DNA of 64,000 nucleotides from Lachnospiraceae oral taxon 107 str. F0167 (GCA_000209465.1 GL890584.1:186001-250000); one strand, 5' to 3'. Counted from the first letter of the stretch, positions 6,786-15,569 are shown. Program-made: numbers and translations. The notes: generated by a model from the sequence alone, not told the origin.

Positions 6786-7919
6786 ATGATATATATGGAC
6801 AATGCCTCCACCACCAAGGTGGATCCTGAGGCTTTTGATATAGCAAAAAAATATTTATTGGAAAACTATGCAAATCCTTCATCAAGCTATTCTATGGCAA
6901 ATGATGTAAAGGCTGATATACAAGATGCAAGAGAGATGATAGCGGATATCCTCGGTGCAAGATATAATGAGATTTATTTTACCTCAGGCGGCAGTGAAGC
7001 AAATAACTGGGCAATACTAAAGGCTTGTGAACTTATGGAAAATAAGGGGAAACATATCATCAGTTCAAAGATTGAGCATCACTCTGTGCTACATACACTC
7101 TCATACCTTGAAAAAAGAGGATATGAGGTTACTTATCTAAATACTGATGAAAAAGGTATTATTGATATAAATGAACTTAAAGACGCTATAAGAGAGGATA
7201 CTATTCTTATCAGTATAATGTTTGCAAACAATGAAATAGGAACGATACAACCTGTTAAAGAGATTGGAAAACTTGCCCATGAATACAATATTTTATTCCA
7301 CACTGATGCGGTACAGGCTGTGGGACATCTGTCAATAGATGTAAATGAGCTTAATATAGATTTACTCAGTGCAAGCGGACATAAATTTCACTCTCCTAAG
7401 GGAGTAGGCTTCTTATACATACGAAGCGGTATTAAGCTTACCTCTCTAATACATGGCGGCAGTCAGGAAAGAAATCGAAGAGCCGGTACTGAAAATACTT
7501 TCGGTATAATTGCTATGGCAAATGCTTTGAAAAACTGCTATGAGTCCTTAGAAAAAGACAGCTTATATGTAAAATCTCTCAGAGATAAGTTGCTTTCTCT
7601 AATACTTGAAAATATCGAAGGCTCTCATATAAACGGTGATATAAATAACCGACTTTTTAATAACATAAATATCTACTTTGAAAATATAAGCGGTGAACTG
7701 CTCCTAATTTTATTAAATCAAAACGGTATCTGTGCCTCTCTTGGCTCAGCCTGCACCACAGGAAGTATAGATCCCTCACATGTAATAATGGCTATTTCAA
7801 ATGATAAAAAAAGAGCCTCATCCTCCCTTAGACTCACACTTAGTAAGTACAATACGGAAGATGAGGTCAATAAAACCTTTGAGATATTAAAATTATGTGT
7901 CAATAAACTTAGAGCCTGA
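6786..7919 (+). CDS. Cysteine desulfurase (NifS/IscS type)
   Basis: The enzyme moves sulfur from L-cysteine to its own active-site cysteine as a persulfide, giving alanine; the sulfur goes to Fe-S clusters and tRNA thiolation. At 377 residues it has the usual length for class I/II short members. Visible: N-terminal YMDNASTT, TSGGSEANNWA (64-75), HTDAVQA (172-178), the PLP lysine at 200 in SASGHKFH, RAGTEN, and catalytic Cys323 in SLGSACTTGSIDPSH. It has a TTGGAG ribosome site. It is monocistronic, between a divergent promoter and a strong terminator. With mnmA nearby it may be the sulfur donor for tRNA 2-thiolation, though a general Fe-S role is equally possible; nifS or iscS cannot be decided from sequence alone. 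Confidence 0.93.
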   Translation: MIYMDNASTTKVDPEAFDIAKKYLLENYANPSSSYSMANDVKADIQDAREMIADILGARYNEIYFTSGGSEANNWAILKACELMENKGKHIISSKIEHHSVLHTLSYLEKRGYEVTYLNTDEKGIIDINELKDAIREDTILISIMFANNEIGTIQPVKEIGKLAHEYNILFHTDAVQAVGHLSIDVNELNIDLLSASGHKFHSPKGVGFLYIRSGIKLTSLIHGGSQERNRRAGTENTFGIIAMANALKNCYESLEKDSLYVKSLRDKLLSLILENIEGSHINGDINNRLFNNINIYFENISGELLLILLNQNGICASLGSACTTGSIDPSHVIMAISNDKKRASSSLRLTLSKYNTEDEVNKTFEILKLCVNKLRA

Positions 7920-7920
7920 G

Positions 7921-7970
7921 TTATAATATAATCCTGTGATTTGAACTCAACTCACAGGATTATATTATAA
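7921..7970. terminator. Bidirectional terminator hairpin
   Basis: A perfect 19-base stem (7921-7939 with 7952-7970, arms ending ATCCTGTGA/TCACAGGAT) and a 12-base loop lie between the convergent desulfurase and MTHFR-fusion genes. The AT-rich stem base supplies the U tract in both directions. Confidence 0.85.
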
Positions 7971-8011
7971 CATTTATGCCGGCTCACTCTATGAAGTCGA
8001 ATTTTTAAATA

Positions 8012-9784
8012 TTATCGGTTTTCACAAACCTCTTTTACTGTTTTTATAAGCTTTTCCATCAGACTCACCCTGTTTAAAACGGTGATAAGATAATATCCGT
8101 CCACCAGATCATAGATTTCATTTGCTATCTCTTTTGACATAGAGAGGGCAATTTCTTCAGCCTCTTCTCTTTCCTTGCCGATATACTTTTCTACAATATC
8201 ATCTGTAATATATATGCCGTTTACTTCACTTTGCATATATCTGGCATTTCTTTCACTGACAATCGGAATGATTCCTCCCATTATCTTAATATCAAGATTT
8301 TCTCTGGCTGTTTTTAAGTTTTCAACAGCTCTCTTTGTCAAAACAGGCTGTGTAAAGAGTACCTCTACACCGTTTTCCTGCTTTCTTTTCGCTTTCTTAA
8401 GTTCCGCACTGAAATTCCTTGAATTTACATTTAAAGCCGCACATATATTCATAGGGCTTTCAAATACCTCATCATTTAAAGATTTGATAAAGTTTGCAAA
8501 TTTCACTGAATTAAACTCAAATACCGATCTGATCTCATCTCTTTGAGCATTCGGTATCGGATCTCCTGTAATTACAAGTACATTGTCAACTCCAAAAGCA
8601 CTTGCACCAAGTAATAATCCCTTGGCTGCATTAACATTCCTGTCTCTGCAAGTCATATGAGGAAGTACATCAAAATCAAGCTCATTTCTCACCTTACATG
8701 CAAGCAAACAGCTGTCCATTCTTGCTCTGGCTATAGGATTATCCGCAATGGTTACAATATCCGCACCGGCAAGCTTCAGCTTCTTTGTATTCTCCATAAA
8801 CTTGGCTACATTTGTATCTATCGGAGAATCCAGTTCCACAGCTATTGCCTTTTGCCCCAATTCAAGCTTGTTTTTAAATCTGTTTAATCTGATATTTTGT
8901 GTTATGCCCTTTTCCTGCTTTATAGCTCTTCTGGGCTTTATGAGTTTTCCGCTCATACTCTTTTTAAGCAGTTCTATATGCTTTGGAGTGGTTCCGCAAC
9001 AGCCTCCCACTATATTTACACCCATATCAAGTATATCCTCAATCTGAGTCGCAAAATAATTTGCCAGTGAACCGTAATATATTCTGTTATCCCTTACTAT
9101 CGGATAGCCTGCATTCGGCATTGCTACAAGGTATAAGCCCTCTGTATTTACATCCTTTAAAAGCTTTGCCATATGATTGGCTCCGGTCATACAGTTTAAT
9201 CCCACAGCATCAAAAAAACCCGATTCACAAATCTCCTTAAACATAGTCTTATAATAATATCCCTCACTTGAATATCCGTCTGGCATAACTGCAAATGAAA
9301 CTATTATAAATGAATCCGGCGATTTTTCCTTGATATATTCACCTATTGACTTTAAACCTATAGTACTGTTTCTTGTTTCAAAAAAGAAATTTTTTATTCC
9401 TTTTTCAAGAAATATATCAGCTATAATCTTGTATTCTTCAAATGCCGCATTATTGCTGTCCGCACTTAAAGAGCCCATATCGGCAAAAACATAAGCCTCT
9501 TCCTTAGCGGCTTCAATTGCTATATCAATACCTGCATTTATCACCTTTTTTTGTAAATCTCTGTCACCAAGAAATGCATCTATGCCTGTGGCAAATGTGT
9601 TTGTAAGTATAGCCTTTGCACCTGCTTCTATATATTCCTTATGAATTCCCCTTATAAGCTCGGAGTTTTTGATATTCGCAAGTTCACATCCGATACCGTC
9701 ATCTGTCAGTTCATCATAATATGTTCCCATTGCCCCGTCAAAGAGCAATACATTATTCTTTAAATATTCTCTAATATTTTCCAT
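8012..9784 (-). CDS. Bifunctional homocysteine S-methyltransferase / methylenetetrahydrofolate reductase (YitJ-like)
   Basis: The 590-residue protein joins two domains. Residues about 1-290 are a homocysteine S-methyltransferase barrel with FDGAMGTYYDE at the start and the zinc ligands in GLNCMTG and GGCCGTTP. Residues about 305-585 are a methylenetetrahydrofolate reductase (VELDSP, MTCRDRN, LGASAFGVDNVLVITGDP, FTQPVLT). The reductase half makes 5-methyl-THF, the methyl donor for MetH encoded just upstream, six bases away. The first half resembles MetH's homocysteine domain and may allow methyl transfer from another donor. This fusion is known from Bacillus YitJ and many Clostridia. It is the last gene of the three-gene methionine operon. 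Confidence 0.9.
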   Translation of the reverse strand: MENIREYLKNNVLLFDGAMGTYYDELTDDGIGCELANIKNSELIRGIHKEYIEAGAKAILTNTFATGIDAFLGDRDLQKKVINAGIDIAIEAAKEEAYVFADMGSLSADSNNAAFEEYKIIADIFLEKGIKNFFFETRNSTIGLKSIGEYIKEKSPDSFIIVSFAVMPDGYSSEGYYYKTMFKEICESGFFDAVGLNCMTGANHMAKLLKDVNTEGLYLVAMPNAGYPIVRDNRIYYGSLANYFATQIEDILDMGVNIVGGCCGTTPKHIELLKKSMSGKLIKPRRAIKQEKGITQNIRLNRFKNKLELGQKAIAVELDSPIDTNVAKFMENTKKLKLAGADIVTIADNPIARARMDSCLLACKVRNELDFDVLPHMTCRDRNVNAAKGLLLGASAFGVDNVLVITGDPIPNAQRDEIRSVFEFNSVKFANFIKSLNDEVFESPMNICAALNVNSRNFSAELKKAKRKQENGVEVLFTQPVLTKRAVENLKTARENLDIKIMGGIIPIVSERNARYMQSEVNGIYITDDIVEKYIGKEREEAEEIALSMSKEIANEIYDLVDGYYLITVLNRVSLMEKLIKTVKEVCENR

Positions 9785-9790
9785 AATTTA

Positions 9791-12157
9791 TCATCCTAAA
9801 ACTGTCTTTGCAATATCTACCGAGCTTCTGGCATCAGGTGCGTAAAAATCCGCTCCCATCTCATCCGCATACTCCTTGGTAAGCACCGCACCGCCTACCC
9901 ATATCTTGCAGTCATTTGATACCTTTCTTATCTCCTCGATAGTGCTCTTCATCGCAGGCAATGTTGTAGTCATAAGTGCCGAAAGCCCTACAAGCTTTAC
10001 ATCCTCTCTGATTACTGTGTCCACAACCCTTTGAATATCCACATCTCTTCCAAGGTCTATCATTCTGTAACCATAGTTTTCTAAGATTACCTTGACTATA
10101 TTTTTACCGATATCATGTATATCTCCCTTTACGGTACATACCACTATCTTTCCCTTACTTACATTCTTATCGCCCTTTTTAGCTATCTCCTCTTTAATAA
10201 GCTCAAAGGCACTGCTTGCGGCATTAGCTGCATTTATAAGCTGTGGTAAAAATATAATCTGCTTTTCATACAAATCACCTACCTTATCCAGTGCAGGTAT
10301 CAGATACTCATTTATTATCTCCAGTTCACTGTGGCTCTCTAAAAGTTTTTTTGCATTATTATAGGTTTCTTCCTTTAGCCCCTTTAATATTGCATCCTGT
10401 ACCACTTCCTTTGTAACTTCCCCTGTAGCCGATACCTGTATAATCTTGGTCTCGGCTTTTACAGCTGCAAATCTGTCGATATATTTCGCAGAATCCTTAT
10501 CCTCACCTGAAAGCACCTTAAATGAATAAATTGCATCCATAATGCCTTCAATATTCGGATTTACAATGGGCAGATCAAGTCCTGCATACATTGCCTGTAT
10601 CAAGAAGTTCTCCGTGATATGACTTCTTGCCGGAAGACCGAAGGAAATATTGCTGACACCCAGAGTTGTATGAAGTCCAAGCTCCCTTGTCACTCTTCTT
10701 ACTGCCTCAAGTGTTTCTTTTGCCTGATCCTGCTGCGCGGAAACTGTAAGTGTAAGGCAGTCTATGATCACATCCTCTTTCTTTAACCCATGTTCAATTG
10801 CCTTATCAAGTATATGTTTTGCATTATCAAATCTTTCCTGCGCTGTAGTAGGTATGCCGTTCTCATTTAGTGCAAGTCCTATAACCGCCGCACCGTATTT
10901 TTTAACAATTGGCAGTATCAGGTCAAGTCTTTCATCCTCCGCATTTACAGAGTTTACAATTGCTCTACCGTTGTATACACGAAGTCCCGCCTCTATCGCC
11001 TCAGGATTTGATGAGTCTATCTGCAAGGGAATATTAACTACAGATTGTACCGCCTTTACGGCTTCTATCATCAGTGCAACTTCATCACCGCCCGGAACAC
11101 CCACATTTATATCCAGTATATCGGCTCCCGATTCCTCTTCCTCTATTGCAACCTTACATATATACTCCATCTCATGGTTTAAAAGTGCTTCCTGAAATCT
11201 TTTCTTACCTGTAGGGTTTAATCTCTCTCCTACAACCCTTACACCGTTTAACTCAACCATTTCATTTCCGGAGCATATACCGGTTTTTACTTTTATGGGC
11301 TTTATCTTGGAGAACTTTCTATTTTCAAACTCTTTTTTTAACTCACTGATAAATTCAGGTGAGGTACCGCAGCATCCTCCCGCATATTCTATTCCTATTT
11401 CGCCAAAATCAGCCATCAACTTTGCAAAATCGCTTGCAAGCAGATCATATTCGCCTGTTGACGGATTGGGAAGTCCTGCATTCGGCTTTATTATAATGGG
11501 CAGATTGGTCCATTCCTTAAGTTTTTTTGCAAGCGGCAGTATTTCCTTAGGTCCGAGAGAACAGTTAAATCCTACAGCATCCACTCCCAGTCCTTCAAGT
11601 GTAACAGCCATTGACTCTATCTTTGTTCCGGTAAAGGTTCTTCCGGTTGTTTCATAGGTCATAGTCACCCATACAGGAAGGTTCGTATTTTCCTTTGCGG
11701 CAAGTACACCTGCTCTTACATCATAAAGGTCGGTGAAGGTCTCAAATATAATAATATCTGCACCGTATTTCTCTCCTGCTACCACCATTTCCTTATATAT
11801 TTCATATGCATCTTCAAATCTAAGTACTCCAAGCGGCTCCAAAAGCTCTCCTATAGGTCCGATATCAAGTGCCACTTTTACTTGCTCTTTACTCTCTGCC
11901 ACAGCTTCCTTGGCTGATTTTATAGCTGTTGCTATGGCAGTATCCACATCTATCTTACATCCTTCAAGTTTATGTGCATTTGCACCGAAGGTATTTGTAT
12001 ATATTACATTACTGCCTGATTCTATATATTTTAAATGTATATTTTTTACTATATCCGGATTGTCAAATCCGAAGACCTCAGGATGCTCTCCCGCCTTCAT
12101 TCCGGCTGCCTGGAGCATTGTACCCATTGCCCCGTCAAGTATCAACAAATTATGCAT
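9791..12157 (-). CDS. metH: Cobalamin-dependent methionine synthase MetH, lacking the activation domain
   Basis: The enzyme moves a methyl group from 5-methyl-THF through cobalamin to homocysteine. Domains in order over 788 residues: homocysteine-binding zinc barrel (about 1-295; FDGAMGTMLQ-like start, GFNCSLGP, GGCCGTSPE), pterin-binding barrel (about 310-570; GERLNPTGKKRF, DINVGVPGGDE), helical cap (about 590-665), and B12 domain (about 668-788) with the cobalt-ligand motif GDIHDIGKN (His681). The C-terminal AdoMet-dependent reactivation domain of E. coli-type MetH (about 1200 residues) is missing; it is encoded separately just upstream, overlapping by eight bases. This split layout is common in Clostridia. 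Confidence 0.95.
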   Translation of the reverse strand: MHNLLILDGAMGTMLQAAGMKAGEHPEVFGFDNPDIVKNIHLKYIESGSNVIYTNTFGANAHKLEGCKIDVDTAIATAIKSAKEAVAESKEQVKVALDIGPIGELLEPLGVLRFEDAYEIYKEMVVAGEKYGADIIIFETFTDLYDVRAGVLAAKENTNLPVWVTMTYETTGRTFTGTKIESMAVTLEGLGVDAVGFNCSLGPKEILPLAKKLKEWTNLPIIIKPNAGLPNPSTGEYDLLASDFAKLMADFGEIGIEYAGGCCGTSPEFISELKKEFENRKFSKIKPIKVKTGICSGNEMVELNGVRVVGERLNPTGKKRFQEALLNHEMEYICKVAIEEEESGADILDINVGVPGGDEVALMIEAVKAVQSVVNIPLQIDSSNPEAIEAGLRVYNGRAIVNSVNAEDERLDLILPIVKKYGAAVIGLALNENGIPTTAQERFDNAKHILDKAIEHGLKKEDVIIDCLTLTVSAQQDQAKETLEAVRRVTRELGLHTTLGVSNISFGLPARSHITENFLIQAMYAGLDLPIVNPNIEGIMDAIYSFKVLSGEDKDSAKYIDRFAAVKAETKIIQVSATGEVTKEVVQDAILKGLKEETYNNAKKLLESHSELEIINEYLIPALDKVGDLYEKQIIFLPQLINAANAASSAFELIKEEIAKKGDKNVSKGKIVVCTVKGDIHDIGKNIVKVILENYGYRMIDLGRDVDIQRVVDTVIREDVKLVGLSALMTTTLPAMKSTIEEIRKVSNDCKIWVGGAVLTKEYADEMGADFYAPDARSSVDIAKTVLG

Positions 12158-12848
12158 AGCATCTGACTCCTATTTTTCTGTACCTGCAAGATTTCAAAAG
12201 ATTGCATCCTGCACAACTCTTTTTTAATGTTTCAAGCTTTTTGTCACTGACTCCTATTATTGCTGTTACCGATTTTCTTGGTAACATTATACCGCTGTCA
12301 CTGACATTTACACCTATCCTCCTTGTGGCATTTACCACATTTACAAACTGCCTTTGTATGGTTATAGGCAAATCACCATAGCCAGGTGAGAATCTGAATG
12401 TCAAATATTTATTTTCCTTTAAATATTGCTCTCTAAATCCTGCTTCTATACTGTCACATACAGCCTCAATAAGCGTTGAGCCGCAGGAATCCATAATAAG
12501 CGCATTTGCCACATTTTTTAATTCTTCTTTTCTTATTGCATTGTCAACGCCTACACCTATGGTGGCAGCCATCAAAATCAGCTTATGGCAATCCTTTATA
12601 TGTTTTTTTATGCTTTCTCCCACAAAAAAGTCCAGCTCAGCCGGAAACTCTCCCTTATTCTCAAGTTCCCATTCTCTGAAAACAAAATTAGGCTTTGCTA
12701 CGGCATTTATTTTTTCCATACATTCGAGCACCTGTGTATGCAGTTTTTCATCTATATCTTTGCTGTTATGTTGGAGATACCTAAGCACCTCCGACTCATC
12801 ATCCTTTGTAAGTTTTATATCTATATTGAACATTTCTCTTCTTTCCAT
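12150..12848 (-). CDS. Stand-alone methionine synthase activation protein with C-terminal four-cysteine motif
   Basis: The 232-residue protein matches the reactivation domain of MetH, which uses AdoMet and an electron to rescue oxidised cobalamin; the AdoMet-site motif RFSPGYGDLP is clear at about residues 152-161. It is the first gene of the methionine operon and overlaps metH, so it should repair MetH in trans. After the domain there is a tail with CAGCNLLKSCRYRKIGVRC, four cysteines spaced C-x2-C-x4-C-x8-C; this looks like a metal or Fe-S site and could bring the electron (inference). The start is uncertain: ATG at 12848 or the in-frame ATG at 12833. Its promoter carries the TACTATAGTA palindrome. 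Confidence 0.88.
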   Translation of the reverse strand: MERREMFNIDIKLTKDDESEVLRYLQHNSKDIDEKLHTQVLECMEKINAVAKPNFVFREWELENKGEFPAELDFFVGESIKKHIKDCHKLILMAATIGVGVDNAIRKEELKNVANALIMDSCGSTLIEAVCDSIEAGFREQYLKENKYLTFRFSPGYGDLPITIQRQFVNVVNATRRIGVNVSDSGIMLPRKSVTAIIGVSDKKLETLKKSCAGCNLLKSCRYRKIGVRCYA

Positions 12849-12866
12849 CTTATAACTCTTTTCGTT

Positions 12867-12900
12867 TTACTATAGTAAGATAATTTATACTAAAAGTAAA
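12867..12900 (-). promoter_or_regulatory. Promoter and candidate operator of the methionine operon
   Basis: Minus-strand TTTACT (12895-12900) and TACTAT (12872-12877) are spaced by 17 bases. The -10 box lies inside the perfect 12-base palindrome TTACTATAGTAA (12867-12878), whose inner ten bases also occur before the amino-acid-binding lipoprotein gene. No S-box or T-box riboswitch features are visible in this leader, which is short. Confidence 0.55.
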
Positions 12901-12957
12901 GTTTTACATTATACATATAGCCTATAACCGGTTATTTATGATGTAAGAAAATTTTAA

Positions 12958-12986
12958 TTGGTATTTTTCTTTTTATATGCTAGAAT
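12958..12986 (+). promoter_or_regulatory. Promoter of ssrA (tmRNA)
   Basis: TTGGTA (12958-12963) and TAGAAT (12981-12986) are spaced by 17 bases, with a TGC extended -10 element. The predicted start leaves a leader of roughly 25 bases to be trimmed from the tmRNA 5' end. Confidence 0.65.
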
Positions 12987-13018
12987 ATCGAGTGTAAACG
13001 CTGTATTTACATTTATTT

Positions 13019-13353
13019 GGGGATGTACCGGTTTCGACAGGGAACATGCAGCTGGTGAAGCTATTCGTATGCAATGCGTTAAATGGCAAAATTAAATATA
13101 AACGCTGAAGATAATTTAGCATACGCTGCCTAAGGCAGTTGCAGACCTGTAAGCACTCACACTTACAGAATCTGTATCGACTTATGTGAGAAACCTTATA
13201 TACAAAGCTTTGAGTATATAGATGTATTATGAAGCTACTCTTTTCTGCAGTTTGTTGTTTGACTGTTTTAAAGGGGAATTTTAACAAGCAACTATAATAG
13301 TAGAAGAACAGGGAATTGTTTTTTGGACACGGGTTCAACTCCCGTCATCTCCA
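13019..13353 (+). ncRNA. ssrA: tmRNA (ssrA), tag AKLNINAEDNLAYAA
   Basis: tmRNA rescues stalled ribosomes by acting as tRNA-Ala and as a short message. The 5' end GGGGATG pairs with CATCTCC at the 3' end, with one G-U pair; GGTTTCGACAGG and the T arm GGGTTCAACTCCC complete the tRNA-like part. The reading frame starts at GCA (13086) and ends at TAA (13131-13133), giving a 15-residue degradation tag ending in the hydrophobic run LAYAA. The CCA end is not encoded. A promoter lies upstream and a terminator hairpin follows at 13361. Confidence 0.97.
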
Positions 13354-13360
13354 CTTTTAA

Positions 13361-13385
13361 AAGTCTTGATTTCAAGGCTTTTTTT
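13361..13385 (+). terminator. Terminator of tmRNA
   Basis: Stem AAGTCTTG (13361-13368) with CAAGGCTT (13373-13380), one G-U pair, four-base loop, then a run of seven T. Confidence 0.85.
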
Positions 13386-13427
13386 ATTTCATTAAATTAT
13401 TTTTATCTTATTATATTCCTATATTCT

Positions 13428-13467
13428 CGAACTTTTGTTTGCTTTTAACTCGAACATATGTTAGGAT
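13428..13467 (+). promoter_or_regulatory. lexA promoter with two SOS boxes
   Basis: CGAACTTTTGTTTG (13428-13441) matches the Gram-positive LexA/DinR consensus CGAAC-N4-GTTYG, and CGAACATATGTTAG (13451-13464) matches it with one change. They are 23 bases apart and surround a likely promoter, TTGCTT (13439-13444) and TAGGAT (13462-13467) with a 17-base spacer, so LexA would repress its own gene. Confidence 0.85.
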
Positions 13468-13501
13468 ATATGTAAATATACCAATATATAAAGGAGATTC
13501 G

Positions 13502-14110
13502 ATGGATACACTGACTGATAAGCAAAAAGAAATATTTAATGTTATTAAGGATTCCATCTTAAACAAGGGATATCCGCCATCTGTTCGTGAAATAGGTGAA
13601 CTTGTCGGACTTAAGTCCACTTCTTCCGTACATGCTCATCTAAACAGCCTTGAAAAGAAAGGATATATCAGAAAGGATCCTACCAAGCCAAGGACTATAG
13701 AGATTACCGATGACAGTTTTAACCTCACCAGGAGAGAGGTCGTTAATGTACCTATGGTCGGTACTGTCGCTGCAGGTATGCCGATACTCGCATCTGAAAA
13801 TATCACAGACTATTTTCCTATTCCAAGCGAGTTATTGCCTAATACAGATATATTTATGCTCAAGGTAAAGGGAGATTCCATGATAAATGTAGGCATACAT
13901 GATGGTGATCAAATTATTGTATCTAAGCAAAACACCGCCAAAAACGGTGATATTATCGTTGCTTTGGTGGAAGACTCAGCCACTGTAAAGACATTTTATA
14001 AAGAAAATAACTTCTATCGACTCCAGCCCGAGAATGATTTTATGGAACCTATTTTGGTAAAAGAAGTCTCTATTCTCGGAAAGGTTATCGGATTATTCAG
14101 ATTTATGTAA
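13502..14110 (+). CDS. lexA: SOS repressor LexA
   Basis: LexA represses DNA-damage genes and cuts itself when RecA filaments form. The 202-residue protein has the N-terminal winged helix (LTDKQKEIFNVIKDSIL, GYPPSVREIGELVGLKSTSSVHAHLNSLEKKG in two stretches) and the C-terminal S24 peptidase domain. The self-cleavage bond is Ala91-Gly92 (VAAGMP), the nucleophile Ser126 (KGDSM) and the general base Lys163 (ATVKTFY). ATG at 13502 is chosen over an in-frame start 63 bases upstream, because AAGGAG (13491-13496) precedes it and the upstream start would lie inside the operator region. It is monocistronic with its own terminator. Confidence 0.97.
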   Translation: MDTLTDKQKEIFNVIKDSILNKGYPPSVREIGELVGLKSTSSVHAHLNSLEKKGYIRKDPTKPRTIEITDDSFNLTRREVVNVPMVGTVAAGMPILASENITDYFPIPSELLPNTDIFMLKVKGDSMINVGIHDGDQIIVSKQNTAKNGDIIVALVEDSATVKTFYKENNFYRLQPENDFMEPILVKEVSILGKVIGLFRFM

Positions 14111-14113
14111 AAA

Positions 14114-14137
14114 AGGCTGCTACATATGTAGCAGCCT
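14114..14137. terminator. Palindromic terminator between lexA and rplS
   Basis: The 24 bases AGGCTGCTACAT plus its exact reverse complement form a hairpin directly after the lexA stop and before the convergent rplS stop. It is flanked by A runs on the left and a mixed A/T stretch on the right, so it is a better terminator for rplS than for lexA. Confidence 0.75.
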
Positions 14138-14154
14138 AAAATATTAAGTTCAGA

Positions 14155-14505
14155 TTATCTTACGCCTGCCTCTTTAACCTTAGCAGCCTTGCCGACTCTG
14201 TCACGAAGATAATATAATTTCGCTCTTCTAACTTTACCTTTTCTTACAACTTCTACTCTGTCAACAGATGGAGAATGTAATGGCCATGTCTTCTCAACAC
14301 CGATACCGTTAGAGTTCTTTCTAACTGTGAAAGTCTCTCTTGCACCGCCGTTTTGTCTCTTGATAACTGTACCCTCAAAAATCTGGATTCTCTCTCTGTT
14401 ACCCTCACGGATCTTGTTGTGTACTCTTACTGTATCACCTACACTAAAATCATCAACACTTGCCTTAAGTTGCTCTGCCTCAATACTTCTTATTAAATCA
14501 TTCAT
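14155..14505 (-). CDS. rplS: 50S ribosomal protein L19
   Basis: L19 sits at the interface of the two ribosomal subunits. The 116-residue length and blocks [42 protein letters not shown] and [18 protein letters not shown] are diagnostic. It has an AGGAGG site eight bases before ATG. In many Firmicutes it follows rpsP-rimM-trmD; here it is alone with its own promoter and terminator. Confidence 0.98.
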   Translation of the reverse strand: MNDLIRSIEAEQLKASVDDFSVGDTVRVHNKIREGNRERIQIFEGTVIKRQNGGARETFTVRKNSNGIGVEKTWPLHSPSVDRVEVVRKGKVRRAKLYYLRDRVGKAAKVKEAGVR

Positions 14506-14577
14506 GTGAAACCTCCTATTATTTTGATGTTCTTAAAATTTCTTCCAGAGGACCATCGCCTTATTCACAACTACAGT

Positions 14578-14606
14578 ATTTTAACATATGAGCTATTACA
14601 AAGCAA
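14578..14606 (-). promoter_or_regulatory. Promoter of rplS
   Basis: Minus-strand TTGCTT (14601-14606) and TAAAAT (14578-14583) are spaced by 17 bases. The leader of about 65 bases contains GGCGATGGTCCTCTGG; an L19-leader type element is possible, since such leaders are known in Firmicutes, but I cannot confirm the fold by eye. Confidence 0.7.
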
Positions 14607-14642
14607 TAGTTAATCCATTTATAAGAGATATTTTTACGGCAA

Positions 14643-15095
14643 TTATGACTTCTTAAGTCTTTCATTGATTTCTTCCACATGCTTTTTATTTATAAGCATA
14701 AATATAAGCCAGATTATAAAATATATTGAAATATATATTATTGTAAATGAAAGCAAACTTGCGATACTAAATGAATACCAACCTGCAAGTATTGCAAGAG
14801 GAATAAAAATCACATAATTTATAATACAATGCGAAACAGTCATTTTACTTATACTGAATTCAGTATCTGTAAATATAAGGCTTGTGACCGAGAACAATGT
14901 ACCTATCGCTGCCCATATAAAAACAGATACAAGCATTGCCATGATCTCATTTGGAAATGCTCCCAAAAATTTATTCGGCGCCGGCTGATAGGCTCCGCTG
15001 CCTGATAAGTATGAAAACAGCATAGATATAAATAAGCCTATATCAATTCCTATAAATATTCCAACTATTACTCTATTTATAATTTTATTTTTCAT
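14643..15095 (-). CDS. DUF3021 membrane protein, partner of the LytTR regulator
   Basis: The 150-residue protein has four hydrophobic segments (about 8-30, 45-70, 82-105, 112-136) and short charged ends, as in the DUF3021 family. Such proteins are typically encoded right after a small LytTR DNA-binding protein and in streptococcal LytTR systems the membrane partner holds the regulator inactive (family knowledge). Here it overlaps the regulator gene by 11 bases, which fits translational coupling and such a role. No clear terminator follows. Confidence 0.82.
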   Translation of the reverse strand: MKNKIINRVIVGIFIGIDIGLFISMLFSYLSGSGAYQPAPNKFLGAFPNEIMAMLVSVFIWAAIGTLFSVTSLIFTDTEFSISKMTVSHCIINYVIFIPLAILAGWYSFSIASLLSFTIIYISIYFIIWLIFMLINKKHVEEINERLKKS

Positions 15096-15525
15096 GATAT
15101 AAAATCTCCTTTATTTTTTTTAGATATCTTCTTGATGAGCTGGTCATTGTACCGTTTTTGAACTCAATATTTATAATCCCTCCCACACTCATTGAAAAAT
15201 GTGAGACATAATCAAGATTTATGATTTCGGAATTTGATACTCTGACAAACTGTACAGGCAAGATTTCTTCAAGCTCATACAGCCTTTTTGAAATATGATA
15301 CTCTTCTTTTTCAGTCTGTGCATATACAAGCTTTGCCCCCGAATAAAATCTTATAAACTTATTGATAGCAATTTGATAAAGATGATCATCTTTTTTTACA
15401 TTCAGCTTATTATTATAAGCCCTTACATATTCTAAAAGTTTTTCTAAATCTTCAAATTTACTATGCGTTTTTATCAGTGCACTGTCCGAGTCAATACTGT
15501 CATCATTTTGATAGATTACATTCAT
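15085..15525 (-). CDS. LytTR-domain DNA-binding regulator
   Basis: The 146-residue protein has a variable N-terminal half and a C-terminal LytTR domain (about 45-143): NKFIRFYSGAKLVYAQTEKEEY, RLYELEEILPVQFVRVSNSEIINLDYVSHF and TMTSSSRRYLKKIKEIL are typical. There is no receiver domain, so it is the stand-alone type that is controlled by an adjacent membrane protein, here DUF3021. Likely targets are its own operon and perhaps the divergent DUF4234/DUF2752 pair at 15819, but no clear LytTR repeat pair could be picked out in the intergenic region. Ribosome site GGGAGGTG. Confidence 0.88.
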   Translation of the reverse strand: MNVIYQNDDSIDSDSALIKTHSKFEDLEKLLEYVRAYNNKLNVKKDDHLYQIAINKFIRFYSGAKLVYAQTEKEEYHISKRLYELEEILPVQFVRVSNSEIINLDYVSHFSMSVGGIINIEFKNGTMTSSSRRYLKKIKEILYHEK

Positions 15526-15569
15526 ATAGCACCTCCCTTAATAAAATACAAATATATTTGTTTAGATTA

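Noticed and set aside
12849-13018. Possible SAM or T-box riboswitch before the methionine operon
   Set aside because: The leader between the promoter and the start is under 30 bases and the region shows none of the conserved riboswitch boxes.
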